Shown here piece by piece: positions 6,197 to 14,206 of a stretch of DNA of 37,612 nucleotides (position 1 is the stretch's first letter; every line of letters begins with the position of its first letter). The translations under genes and the position numbers were made by a program. The notes under the pieces are model-generated. The model worked only from the letters and a program-made list of their open reading frames with translations. It was not told the DNA's origin and made no database searches. This DNA comes from Ectothiorhodospiraceae bacterium (GTDB lineage Bacteria > Pseudomonadota > Gammaproteobacteria > SZUA-152): contig NVUB02000208.1 in NCBI GenBank assembly GCA_002401775.2, forward strand, positions 1 through 37,612, in the 5' to 3' direction.

Positions 6197-6226
6197 TCGG
6201 GACGGACCACGTTTAATGGCAACTAT

Positions 6227-6322
6227 TAATTCAGGGGTAATTGGGGACACAGGGGTAATTGGGGACAGGGTAATTGGGGACAGACCACGTTTAATGGGGG
6301 TAATTGGGGACAGACCACGTTT
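6227..6322. repeat. TAATTGGGGACAGACCACG repeat array
   Basis: GGTAATTGGGGACA occurs four times in about 85 bases, twice extended to GACAGACCACGTTTAATGG. A second array lies at 10305-10390. From memory, similar GGGGACAGACCACGTTT sequences accompany REP-associated Y1 (IS200-like) transposases in several gammaproteobacteria; no such gene is present here. Spacing is irregular, so this is not a CRISPR. Confidence 0.7.
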
Positions 6323-6507
6323 AATGGCAACTATTAATTCACATAGCATGGTGGGTCTGCCATTGTTATTGCGGCGGCCATCTCTTCTTCCTCCAGCGCC
6401 GCTTGGTGGTGGCGTTATTCCGATAGAGATTGGCTAAAAATCCTATCTGGTCGAGCTTGGAATCTGTGGTTTATTTCAGGCTAGAATTTTTTGTTGCCAG
6501 TGGGGGC
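6299..6507. repeat. Long direct repeat, left copy ii, beside the SNF2 gene
   Basis: About 209 bp, running from GGTAATTGGGGACAGACC through CATAGCATGGTGGGTCTGCC and CTAAAAATCCTATCTGG to TTGTTGCCAGTGGGGG, match 10362-10568 in the same orientation at roughly 85% identity by eye. The two copies bracket the SNF2 helicase gene and its flanking short repeats. Confidence 0.75.
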
Positions 6508-6570
6508 CACATCGTCGGATTGTGAGGTACCTACGTTGTTGGTGGTTGATATGAAGCAAGTTTGTTTTTG

Positions 6571-6640
6571 TGGAGTGGCTTCAGCTGCGAATGATGTACC
6601 GCCACTGCTATCGCGGCTGAAACCGCTCCTACAACAGACT
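6571..6640. repeat. REP-like palindrome, copy 2
   Basis: TGGCTTCAGCTGCGAATGAT and CTATCGCGGCTGAAACCGCT form an imperfect inverted repeat. Spacer and flanks (AATGATGTACC, CCTACAACAGAC) match the copy at 447-496. Confidence 0.7.
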
Positions 6641-6710
6641 GTCTCGTCAGTTTCTCAGTACTCAGATGCTAATCCAAGTGTCAAAACTAAACGCTGACAC
6701 ATGAATCCCT

Positions 6711-6809
6711 GTAGGTCATGTTGCGAAGCACCATGACGACCATCTCCAGCCGAGAACACGTGTGGTCAATTAAGCGATTGCGTCACGTAGCTGCGCAACG
6801 TGACCTACG
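6711..6809. repeat. GTAGGTCATGTTGCG inverted-repeat element, copy C
   Basis: GTAGGTCATGTTGCGAAGC (6711-6729) faces GTAGCTGCGCAACGTGACC (from 6787), with terminal TAC at 6807-6809. The element is 99 bp. A CAGCACTTA-type tract (6813-6845) follows and reaches the stop codon of the SNF2 gene. Confidence 0.75.
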
Positions 6810-6846
6810 AAAACCATTCCTCAGGCCTCAACCCTCAGCACGTGCA

Positions 6847-9800
6847 TCAGCCTGCCAAGGGTGCAAATAATTCTTGTAAATCATCGGCGTTGAGCTTTAC
6901 ATCTATTCCTTGTGCCCCGTCTTTATAAATGCCATCGGCAAGCGCTTGTTTTCTGGCTTGCATGGCCATGATTTTCTCTTCGAGGGTGTTTTCAGTAATC
7001 AGTTTGTAAACGAATACGGCTTTGTTTTGGCCGATGCGATGGGCGCGGTCAGTGGCTTGTTTTTCGACGGCGGGGTTCCACCAGGGGTCGTAGTGGATGA
7101 CGGTGTCGGCTTCGGTGAGGTTGAGGCCTACGCCGCCGGCTTTGAGGCTGATGAGGAAAATATTCACGTTGCCCTGGCGAAAGGTTTCAATGGCTTCGTC
7201 ACGTTTGCGGGTTTGGCCGGTGAGTTTGGTGTAGGTAATACCGCTGTCATTTAAGCATTTTTCGATGATGGACAGCATTTTGGTGAATTGTGAAAAAATC
7301 AAAATACGGCGTCCTTCTTCCAGCATTTCCGGTAACATTTCCATGAGCATTTCGAGCTTGGCGGAGGTTTTGACTTTTTTGGCTTGTGGTAGAGATAATA
7401 ATTGCGGATCACAACAGGTTTGGCGTAATTTCAACAAGGCGTCGAGGATGGTGATGTGGCTGCGGGCCAGTCCTTTTTGGGCAATGGCGTCACGCACCTT
7501 TTTTTCCATTGACAAACGTATGCTTTCATAAAGCGCTGCTTGTGCGCCGTCCAGGGCGACCGAGCGCAGTATTTCGGTTTTAGCGGGTAACTCTTTAATA
7601 ACTTCAGATTTGCTGCGGCGCAGCATAAAGGGGGCTACCCGCCGTGCCAGTCGCTGGCCTTGTTCGGTGTCGCCGTGTTTTTCGATGGGGGAACGAAAAC
7701 GCCGTGTAAATTGTTTGTTTTCGCCGAGGAACCCCGGCATAAGGAAATCGAACAAGGCCCAGAGTTCGCCTAAATGGTTTTCCATGGGCGTACCGGTCAA
7801 GCACAGGCGATGACGGGCGTTGATGTCGCGGGCGATGCGCGCAGCTTTGGCGCGGGGGTTTTTAATGACCTGCGCTTCATCAAGAATTAGGTAATGGTAG
7901 TCCTGTGCTAGCAGGAATTTCTGGTCACGGACTAAGAGTGGATAGGTGGTGAGCACTAGGTCGTATTGGTTGATGTTCGCAAAATGTTGGTGTCGGTCCG
8001 GGCCTTGTAGTGTCAGTACGCGAAGTCTGGGGGTGAACTGTTCTGCCTCGCGCCGCCAGTTACCCATTAGGCTGGTTGGCGCAACAATCAAGCAGGGTTT
8101 GTCCATGCGTTTTCGTTCTTTTTCCAGCAACAGGTGCGCCAGGGTCTGTACGGTTTTGCCCAGCCCCATGTCATCGGCAAGGATGCCGTTGAATTGATAA
8201 CTGCGCAGGAATTGCAGCCAACTCAAGCCCTGCTGCTGGTAGTCACGCAGGGTGGCTTTTAATCCTTGTGGAATGGCCGATTTTCTAATCCCTTTGAAGT
8301 TTTTGAGTTTTCGGCCTAGCGCTCGCATGGCTTTGCCGCCGCGCCAGTGCAGTTCACTGTTGCAGCTTTCTTCCAGTTCTGCCAGGCGCGCGGCCTCGAA
8401 GCGGTTTAAACGCAGGCTACCATCGTTATCCAGCACACTGGAGTCATAAAGCTCGTATAGAATCTGGCAAATGGGCTGAATGCGTTCAGAGGGTAGCTGA
8501 AGGTATTGGTTGTCTCCAATGGCCACGGTTAGCGTGTCGGGTAAATTTTTTAGATCGTAACAGGTGAGTATTTCAGCGATGAGAGGGAGTAGCGGTAGTT
8601 TTCGTCCTTGCACGTCAAGGTCAAAACGTAAATCAAACCAATCGTTATCCGATTCGACTTCGACGTTCCAGTCATCAACTTCGAGGAACTGTAGTTGAAA
8701 ACCGGAACTGCGTTCTACTTCCCAACCCTCAGCTTCGAGTAGGGGGAGGGTTTCCGTCAAAAATCGTTGCCAACGTTCTGCGGATGCTATTAAGCCATCC
8801 TTTAAGCCATCCTTTAAACCATCGTTGTCTGGGCTAAAAAAGTGAACATCGTCGCTTTGTTGGTTCTGAAAAACCTCAAAGCCAGCATCAACGAGTTGGG
8901 TTATTTTATCTTCCTCCGCGAGTAAATCACGCTGAATACGGATGATTTGGTTGTTCGTCACCACGTTACGTACTGCGGTGGCGGGTGCGAGTGCGATTTC
9001 ATGACCGGCATAGGCAAAGCGCAGGCGCAGGGTGTGAATAGGGTGTCCGTTGCCGGATTCTTTGTTGGGGGTTGATTCACCGTGTAAATATAAACGCGGA
9101 ACCGGTGCCTGCGATTCGATATGCACGGTCTCCATCGCCTGTGGTGGAGGCAGAGGCAGATCCGGTGACAGGGTTAGTAGTTGTTGGCTGAAGGCAATGC
9201 TGACTTTTGCCGGCACCGCTGGTGCAGTGAGCAACATATCCCATTGTTTGACATTGAATGAGGTGGCAGAGGCGTTATCCATCTGTATGGGGCCGATGAC
9301 TCCGGCTTCAGGATCAAGGTATAAAGGTGGGTGTGTGTTTAATACCCGTGCCTCCGGGCTTACGGTGACATTCAGACGACGGTCGCCGTTTTTTTCTGTC
9401 AACCAGTCGAGGTGTAATTCACGGGGCTTGCCGGATTGGAGAGCGGGGGCATCGGTATTTTGCCAAAAACTGCGCCCGGTATTGAGTATTTTGGACAGGA
9501 CGAGAAAGCCGAGTTCGCCGGACAACGTCAGCGGGTTATAACCCCATGTCTTGGTGTTTTGTGCAGAAATCAGCACACCTATTTCCTGGTCAACATCTTG
9601 AATGTGCGGATGGGATGAATACTCGCTTGTAACATTCTGTAAATCAACTCTGCGCCCCTTGCCGAGCCCGCCTTTTTTTAAGTAACGGTTAATTGTAAAT
9701 TGCACCAATAATGTTGTTGGCTGGGGGGAAGGAAGCAGCGTATAAATGAGGAATTCTTTGTTGGTGAGGTCTGGTGCAAGGTCGGTATTGGTGAATTGAT

Positions 9801-10155
9801 GCAACCAGGACAGGCTCACGTCCGTTGGATTGTTGTGAGCCGTGCTGGGGGTAGATTGGAAAGCCAGACAGGCAGTCGCAACGTGTTTGCAATTATACCC
9901 CATGGGACAACTGCAATAGCCTTCGATGCCAATCCCACCGTTGTACAGCCCATCAATGTTGATTTCCTGCGTATAAGCCTTATTACCACTACCTTTAACG
10001 GTTGAATATAAAACCACAAGGTCATTATCTCTTTTATCGACGCGCAGTTTCGCTAGTTTATCCTGGTGAAAATAGCGCAAGCCACGGTGATAAGCACCCG
10101 AATCCAACTCGTTTTTGATGCTGCTGCGGGAGAAATCGGGTATGTGATTTGACAT
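6847..10155 (-). CDS. SWIM zinc-finger SNF2-family DNA-dependent ATPase
   Basis: The product of about 1102 residues has an N-terminal SWIM zinc finger (CSCPMGYNCKH), a long middle region, and a complete SNF2 motor. Motor motifs are ILADDMGLGKTVQTLAHLL (Walker A), LILDEAQVIKNP (DEAQ), LTGTPMENHLGELWALFDFL, ILIFSQFTKML, and GGVGLNLTEADTVIHYDPWW followed by DRAHRIGQ. Such proteins translocate on duplex DNA and may remodel nucleoprotein or recycle RNA polymerase, as HepA/RapA does; this subfamily's role is not established. I prefer the ATG at 10153-10155 (MSNHIPDFSRS); a GTG at 10197 and an ATG at 10183-10185 are alternatives. A DGLKDGLKDGL run comes from a 12-bp tandem repeat at 8792-8827. The gene stands alone between direct repeats, and nothing beside it supports a defence role. 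Confidence 0.92.
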   Translation of the reverse strand: MSNHIPDFSRSSIKNELDSGAYHRGLRYFHQDKLAKLRVDKRDNDLVVLYSTVKGSGNKAYTQEINIDGLYNGGIGIEGYCSCPMGYNCKHVATACLAFQSTPSTAHNNPTDVSLSWLHQFTNTDLAPDLTNKEFLIYTLLPSPQPTTLLVQFTINRYLKKGGLGKGRRVDLQNVTSEYSSHPHIQDVDQEIGVLISAQNTKTWGYNPLTLSGELGFLVLSKILNTGRSFWQNTDAPALQSGKPRELHLDWLTEKNGDRRLNVTVSPEARVLNTHPPLYLDPEAGVIGPIQMDNASATSFNVKQWDMLLTAPAVPAKVSIAFSQQLLTLSPDLPLPPPQAMETVHIESQAPVPRLYLHGESTPNKESGNGHPIHTLRLRFAYAGHEIALAPATAVRNVVTNNQIIRIQRDLLAEEDKITQLVDAGFEVFQNQQSDDVHFFSPDNDGLKDGLKDGLIASAERWQRFLTETLPLLEAEGWEVERSSGFQLQFLEVDDWNVEVESDNDWFDLRFDLDVQGRKLPLLPLIAEILTCYDLKNLPDTLTVAIGDNQYLQLPSERIQPICQILYELYDSSVLDNDGSLRLNRFEAARLAELEESCNSELHWRGGKAMRALGRKLKNFKGIRKSAIPQGLKATLRDYQQQGLSWLQFLRSYQFNGILADDMGLGKTVQTLAHLLLEKERKRMDKPCLIVAPTSLMGNWRREAEQFTPRLRVLTLQGPDRHQHFANINQYDLVLTTYPLLVRDQKFLLAQDYHYLILDEAQVIKNPRAKAARIARDINARHRLCLTGTPMENHLGELWALFDFLMPGFLGENKQFTRRFRSPIEKHGDTEQGQRLARRVAPFMLRRSKSEVIKELPAKTEILRSVALDGAQAALYESIRLSMEKKVRDAIAQKGLARSHITILDALLKLRQTCCDPQLLSLPQAKKVKTSAKLEMLMEMLPEMLEEGRRILIFSQFTKMLSIIEKCLNDSGITYTKLTGQTRKRDEAIETFRQGNVNIFLISLKAGGVGLNLTEADTVIHYDPWWNPAVEKQATDRAHRIGQNKAVFVYKLITENTLEEKIMAMQARKQALADGIYKDGAQGIDVKLNADDLQELFAPLAG

Positions 10156-10304
10156 TGTACTCTCGATAAAGGCCACTGCACTCATTAGAGAGCGCACGAT
10201 ATTTGTTGACGTTAAATCAGAAAAAACGAACCAGAAGGGATTGTATCAGCACATTGAGTCAGAGAATGGGAAAGTTTTCGTTAATCAGAATGTTAATCAC
10301 CAAG

Positions 10305-10568
10305 GGTAATTGGGGTAATTGGGTAATTGGGGACAGACCACGTTAGGTAATTGGGGACATAGGTAATTGGGGACAGACCACGTTTAATGACAACTATTAA
10401 TCCACATAGCATGGTGGGTCTGCCATTGTTATTGCGGCTGTCATTTCTTCTTCCGCCAGCACCGCTTGGTGGTGTAGATATTCTGGTAGAAATTGACTGA
10501 AAATCCTATCTGGGCGAGCTTGGGATCTATGATTTATTTCCGGCTAGAATTTTTGTTGCCGGTGGAGG
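10305..10568. repeat. GGGGACAGACCACG array and long direct repeat, right copy iii
   Basis: The array GGGTAATTGGGGTAATTGGG with two GACAGACCACG extensions (10305-10390) runs into the long repeat (10362-10568) shared with 6299-6507. The landmarks CATAGCATGGTGGGTCTGCC, ATCCTATCTGGGCGAGC and TTTTTGTTGCCGGTGG keep the same order. It lies upstream of the SNF2 start. Confidence 0.75.
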
Positions 10569-10670
10569 GTGCCGTGAGGAAAATTCGTTTCTGTAGAGTG
10601 GTTTTACATGACATAATCATTTGCAGCCGCTACAATTTTCCAAAATTTGGCAGGTTTGTGTCCGTTTTCT

Positions 10671-10900
10671 GTCACGTAGCTGCGCAACATGACCTACGGG
10701 AGGATGATTGGGACTGAGTGCTAAGTATTGAGTCGGTTTTAGGTAGGTCAGGTTACGTAGTTACCTGACAACATGCCGCAAGGCATCACTCTGGAGTGGA
10801 TTCACTCTTGCAGTTCCAACTTACAGTGGTTAAACGCGACCATGACGCATAGACATTAGCGAACCGTAAAAGGTCACGTAGCGGCGCAACGTGTATCTAC
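10671..10900. repeat. GTAGGTCATGTTGCG elements: half copy D and enlarged copy E
   Basis: GTCACGTAGCTGCGCAACAT then GACCTAC (10671-10697) is the right end alone. A larger copy starts GTAGGTCAGGTTACGTAG (10743) and ends GGCGCAACGTGTATCTAC (10900), about 158 bp with an unrelated centre. Degenerate AGTGCTAAG tracts lie between them (10708-10735) and after them (10909-10950). There is no gene from 10198 to 10933. Confidence 0.6.
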
Positions 10901-10933
10901 GAAAAATCAGTCCCCAGCATTCAGCATTCAGCA

Positions 10934-11872
10934 CTAAGCACTAAATCCCTCCGCCAATCCCGCATGGTTTTGTAAATATTCCAATAGAAACTGACTGAAT
11001 GTCTTGATGCGTACTACGTTACGCAGGTCGGGGTGGGTGAGTATCCAGAGCTGGGCGGTGTCAACATTTTCGACTTTGTGTAGTCGTTTGAGACTGGGGC
11101 GATGTAAGTCGCTGGGCAGAAACGCGATACCGAGTCCGGTACACGCCATGGCGGCGATGGTGTCGAGGCTGTCGCTGAGGCTGACCATGTTGGCGGTGGG
11201 TACTTGTTTGTGCAACCACACAAAGGGTGGAATACGTCGCAGGTCGCCAGCGGCCCCGATGAGGCGATGTTCGTTCAGATATTCCGTTAGGTGATCGGTC
11301 TCTTTTTCCATCACTTTTCCGATCGATCGCCCCGAACCGTCGAGGCCACCCATTTCATCCAGATAGGGTTGGCTCGCACACAAATACCAGTTTAAATCGA
11401 CCACTTTGCGGCCGATCAGGTATTCCGGCGGCTGGCTGCTGGCGCGTAGTGCCATGTCGGCATCGCGACGTGACAAGTCGTAGGCTTTATCGCTGGCGTC
11501 GACTTCTATTTGTATGCCAGGACAATGATGGCGAAATGCGGCGATACAAGGGGCGAGGTAAGCTGTGGCTATATTTTGCGGTGCGGTAATGCTGATATGG
11601 CCCGTTGGCTGAAAATCTCGACCCGCAGCGGTGCGTTCCAGGGTATGAATAGATTCATGAGCCTGTCGGGCGTGAGCCAATATTTCCTCTCCCGCTTCGG
11701 TGAGTACATAACCTTCCGGCAGACGCTCAAATACCCTTACTCCCAATTTCTTCTCAAAGGTGTTTATACGTCGAAATACTGTGGAATGGTTGACCCCGAG
11801 TTCTCGTGCAGCTCCCGCGAGTGTGCCGTGATTGGCGATAGTGATGAAAAATGGCAGGTCATTCCAGTCCAT
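10934..11872 (-). CDS. LysR-family transcriptional regulator
   Basis: The 312-residue product has an N-terminal winged HTH (DWNDLPFFITIANHGTLAGA, then ELGVNHSTVFRRI and EKKLGVRVFERLPEGYVLT) and a periplasmic-binding-like effector domain from about residue 90. The ATG follows AGGAATACAA. It is divergent from the DoxX-family gene with about 145 bp between starts, the classic layout in which a LysR protein controls its neighbour and itself. The effector cannot be inferred. The 3' end runs into a CAGCACTTA tract that supplies the last bases before the spacer. Confidence 0.9.
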   Translation of the reverse strand: MDWNDLPFFITIANHGTLAGAARELGVNHSTVFRRINTFEKKLGVRVFERLPEGYVLTEAGEEILAHARQAHESIHTLERTAAGRDFQPTGHISITAPQNIATAYLAPCIAAFRHHCPGIQIEVDASDKAYDLSRRDADMALRASSQPPEYLIGRKVVDLNWYLCASQPYLDEMGGLDGSGRSIGKVMEKETDHLTEYLNEHRLIGAAGDLRRIPPFVWLHKQVPTANMVSLSDSLDTIAAMACTGLGIAFLPSDLHRPSLKRLHKVENVDTAQLWILTHPDLRNVVRIKTFSQFLLEYLQNHAGLAEGFSA

Positions 11873-11897
11873 TTGTATTCCTAGGGTTTATTGGTGC

Positions 11898-11911
11898 TTG
11901 CAAAAATGCAA
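11898..11911. promoter_or_regulatory. Candidate LysR operator in the divergent spacer
   Basis: TTGCAAAAATGCAA is a palindrome with 5-bp arms about 26 bases upstream of the LysR start. This is where autoregulatory LysR sites usually lie. The palindrome is seen directly; its function is a guess. Confidence 0.35.
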
Positions 11912-12017
11912 ACTACTTTTGCTATTTTTGTCGATTCACAACGATTAATGCAAGCGCTAATATTCACTCAAGCTTTATACCATTTATTGAAATATTGATT
12001 GAGTCACTTAACGGGGA

Positions 12018-12497
12018 ATGGACATGCAAAATCAAAACATCTCGAGCACATCATCACAGAGCCAGCCAGCCCAGCAAATTGAGAATGGCGCCTTATTAAT
12101 GCGTTTGACTTTAGGGGTCGTATTTCTTGCCCATAGCCTGTACTTAAAAATGGTGGTGTTCACCCTGCCAGGAACCGTGCAATTTTTTGCTTCCATCGGT
12201 TTACCACCTTCAATGGCCTATATCGTCTTCGGCATGGAGGTTGTCGGAGGAGTAGCGTTAATTCTGGGCGTATATACACGCTATGTCGCATTGGCGCTGA
12301 TCCCCATTGCATTGGGTGCATTCTGGGTACATATGGGCAACGGTTGGGAGTTCAGCAATGAGGGTGGCGGTTGGGAATATCCGTTGTTTCTTGCAGTAGC
12401 ATTGGTGGTGCAGTTTTTTATTGGTGATGGACGCTATGCCTTACGTCGTTCGCCATCGTTATTCGGTGAGCGTGCGCCGGAACTTCAGGCCCAGTAA
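12018..12497 (+). CDS. DoxX-family inner-membrane protein
   Basis: The 159-residue product has four hydrophobic segments: LLMRLTLGVVFLAHSLYLK, AYIVFGMEVVGGVALILGV, VALALIPIALGAFWVHMG and YPLFLAVALVVQFFIGDG. This is the DoxX four-helix layout. The first ATG follows ACGGGG; a second ATG two codons on is possible. DoxX-like proteins are small membrane subunits linked to quinone or thiol redox reactions in some systems, but their function is often unknown. The divergent LysR regulator suggests that it is inducible. Confidence 0.85.
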   Translation: MDMQNQNISSTSSQSQPAQQIENGALLMRLTLGVVFLAHSLYLKMVVFTLPGTVQFFASIGLPPSMAYIVFGMEVVGGVALILGVYTRYVALALIPIALGAFWVHMGNGWEFSNEGGGWEYPLFLAVALVVQFFIGDGRYALRRSPSLFGERAPELQAQ

Positions 12498-12596
12498 ACA
12501 GAGTATTAATGAAGAGATCCTTGGCCGCGGTTAGTGAATGTTAACAGCGGCGTAAGGATCAGATCCAAAGAGAGGTTCTCCTGTAAAAGTCATCTT

Positions 12597-12642
12597 AGTC
12601 CCCAGTCCCCAGTCCCCAGCACTAAGCACAAGCACTACATCC
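12597..12642. repeat. CCCCAGT heptamer tract
   Basis: AGTCCCCAGTCCCCAGTCCC runs into CAGCACTAAGCACAAGCAC. It combines three exact CCCCAGT heptamers with the CAGCACTTA-type unit seen elsewhere in the window. It lies between DoxX and rnpB. Confidence 0.6.
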
Positions 12643-12679
12643 TTGCCAGCTCCCCCGCACTTGCGTAAGCTATCCGCCG

Positions 12680-13063
12680 GAAGTCGGCTGGACAGTCGCG
12701 GCATCCCCATTCGCTTTTGGGCGGAGAGGTGGGTGTGGAGGAAAGTCCGGGCTCCATAGGGCAGAGTGCCAGGTAATTCCTGGGGGGCGTGAGCCTACGG
12801 AAGAAAGTGCAGCAGAAAATATACCGCCGATGGCTTTGGTTTTTGGACTTGAAGCACAGGTAAGGTTGAAATGGTGCGGTAAGAGCGCACCGCGCTGTTG
12901 GTAACAATCAGTGGCAGGGTAAACCCCACTTGGAGCAAGACCAAATAGGGGAACATTGGCGCGGCCCGCGTTGTTCCCGGGTAGGTTGCTTGAGCGGCGT
13001 GGTGACACGTCCGCCAGATGAATGACTGTCCACGACAGAACCCGGCTTATAGGCCGACTTCCA
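12680..13063 (+). ncRNA. rnpB: RNase P RNA, bacterial class A
   Basis: The RNA is the catalytic subunit of RNase P, which trims tRNA 5' leaders. The ends pair as helix P1 (GAAGTCGGC at 12680 with GCCGACTTC ending at about 13062). Universal blocks are present in order: GAGGAAAGTCCGGGCTCC (12738-12755), CATAGGGCAGAGTGCCAGG, GGTGCGGTAAGAGCGCACCG, CAAATAGGGG, and near the 3' end ATGAATGACTGTCCACGACA then GAACCCGGCTTAT (ending 13050). About 384 nt and the block order fit the gammaproteobacterial type A molecule. Minus-strand ORFs here are shadows. End positions are good to a few bases. Confidence 0.95.
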
Positions 13064-13065
13064 CC

Positions 13066-13578
13066 TTATTTATTTCCCGTTAAAAGGGTTGTTTTTCCCT
13101 TAAGCCTCAAGCCGTAGCCCCATTCCTTTTTGATACCCTATTGCTTTGTCGGCGATATTTAAAATTTAACGCAGAAGCGCCATCACGCAAAGGCCGCAAA
13201 GCCGTAATGATGAGAAAGGGTTTCTTTGCGCGCTTTCCCACTCTGCGTCTTTGCGTTTGATTGTGGTTTGCTGACTGGAATTAATATTTTCCACACGCTT
13301 TTATTCTTCAGTTTCCATTCAGAAAACTCTCGGTTTTCAGTGATTGTTCATTTATTGTTCGGTTTCGTCTTGCTTTGTATAAAAAACGACCAAATTTTCT
13401 TTTTTGGGAATATTACCGTTTCTTTTCAGGTTTTTTCTTAAGGTTTTACTTTAAGTTGCTTTAACAACAATTTGATTACATAAAAGTAGTCAGATTTCAC
13501 CTCCGTGCATGTCTGCAAAGTTACGCTAAGTCATTGTGTCAAAAGCAGGTTTTCAGTGTTTATTTACGTGCTGTTTTC
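13066..13578. other. Long spacer upstream of the dcw promoter
   Basis: No gene is seen. From 13170 to 13260 there is an imperfect inverted repeat (ACGCAAAGGCCGCAAAGCCG facing TCTTTGCGCGCTTTCCCACT and CTGCGTCTTTGCG), a type of repeat common in environmental proteobacteria. The rest is AT-rich. The plus-strand ORF at 13226-13441 is rich in phenylalanine and lacks a recognisable motif. Confidence 0.5.
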
Positions 13579-13608
13579 TTGACAGTGGGGGTTTAGGGTA
13601 CCTATAGT
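13579..13608 (+). promoter_or_regulatory. Main mra/dcw promoter
   Basis: TTGACA (13579-13584) and TATAGT (13603-13608) are 18 bp apart, a near-consensus sigma70 promoter about 140 bases upstream of mraZ. It should drive the start of the dcw operon and corresponds in place to Pmra of Escherichia coli. Confidence 0.75.
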
Positions 13609-13616
13609 GTAATAAT

Positions 13617-13640
13617 GTGGGGAATGGTGGCAAATTGTGG
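13617..13640 (+). promoter_or_regulatory. MraZ operator: three GTGG repeats with 10-bp phase
   Basis: GTGG occurs at 13617-13620, 13627-13630 and 13637-13640, one helical turn apart, just downstream of the -10 box. Known MraZ operators are direct TGGGN-type repeats in 10-bp phase near the mra promoter, so autorepression by MraZ is likely. Confidence 0.7.
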
Positions 13641-13745
13641 ATTTTTTAATATCGCTGCCGCTAATAAGAAAGTTGAGCCATTGAATACGAGTGCGCGTAA
13701 CGCACCGGTTGTTGTTTGAACGAATAAACGAGGAGTTGGGAAAAA

Positions 13746-14201
13746 GTGTTTCGAGGGGTTAATTCACTCAATCTGGATGTCAAAGGGCGTATGGCGATGC
13801 CAACGCGCTATCGACAGCATTTGTCGGACGTATGTGCCGGACAGATGGTGATTACTGTGGATAATGCCGACCGTTGTTTGCTGCTGTATCCCTTGCATGA
13901 ATGGGAGGTTGTTGAGCGCAAACTGCAAAAATTACCCAGTTTTAATAAACAGGCGCGGCGTTTGCAGCGTTTGCTCATAGGCCATGCGACTGAGGTTGAA
14001 ATGGACGGCTCTGGTCGGTTGTTAGTGCCACCGCCTTTGCGGGAATTCGCCGACCTGGAAAAACGCGTGGTGTTAATTGGTCAAAGTAACAAATTTGAAT
14101 TATGGGGTGAGGAGCTTTGGAATCAGCGCCGCAGTGAATGGCTGGCTGAAGATGACGAGCTTGGAGACTTGCCCGAAGAGATGGAGACGATGTCGTTATA
14201 A
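13746..14201 (+). CDS. mraZ: MraZ, transcriptional repressor of the dcw cluster
   Basis: The 151-residue product has two copies of the AbrB-like MraZ fold: [20 protein letters not shown] at the N-terminus and [20 protein letters not shown] in the second half. Each contains the DxxGR DNA-binding signature. The start is a GTG preceded by GAGGAGTTGGG. MraZ forms a ring-shaped oligomer that binds phased TGGG repeats and represses its own operon; a matching operator lies upstream. It ends five bases before rsmH. Confidence 0.96.
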   Translation: MFRGVNSLNLDVKGRMAMPTRYRQHLSDVCAGQMVITVDNADRCLLLYPLHEWEVVERKLQKLPSFNKQARRLQRLLIGHATEVEMDGSGRLLVPPPLREFADLEKRVVLIGQSNKFELWGEELWNQRRSEWLAEDDELGDLPEEMETMSL

Positions 14202-14206
14202 GGCCG

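Noticed and set aside
6227-6340. GGTAATTGGGGACA repeats looked like a small CRISPR array
   Set aside because: The repeats are unevenly spaced (about 14-40 bases), partly nested, lack unique spacers of constant length, and no cas genes are present. They fit a dispersed intergenic repeat.
6847-10155. SNF2 helicase as part of a phage-defence system (for example DISARM-like)
   Set aside because: No methyltransferase, nuclease, phospholipase-D or other defence partner lies beside it; the neighbours are repeats and a LysR gene.
12635-13008. Minus-strand ORFs across the rnpB region
   Set aside because: The plus strand here carries all universal RNase P RNA blocks in order; the ORFs are by-products of a GC-rich structured RNA.
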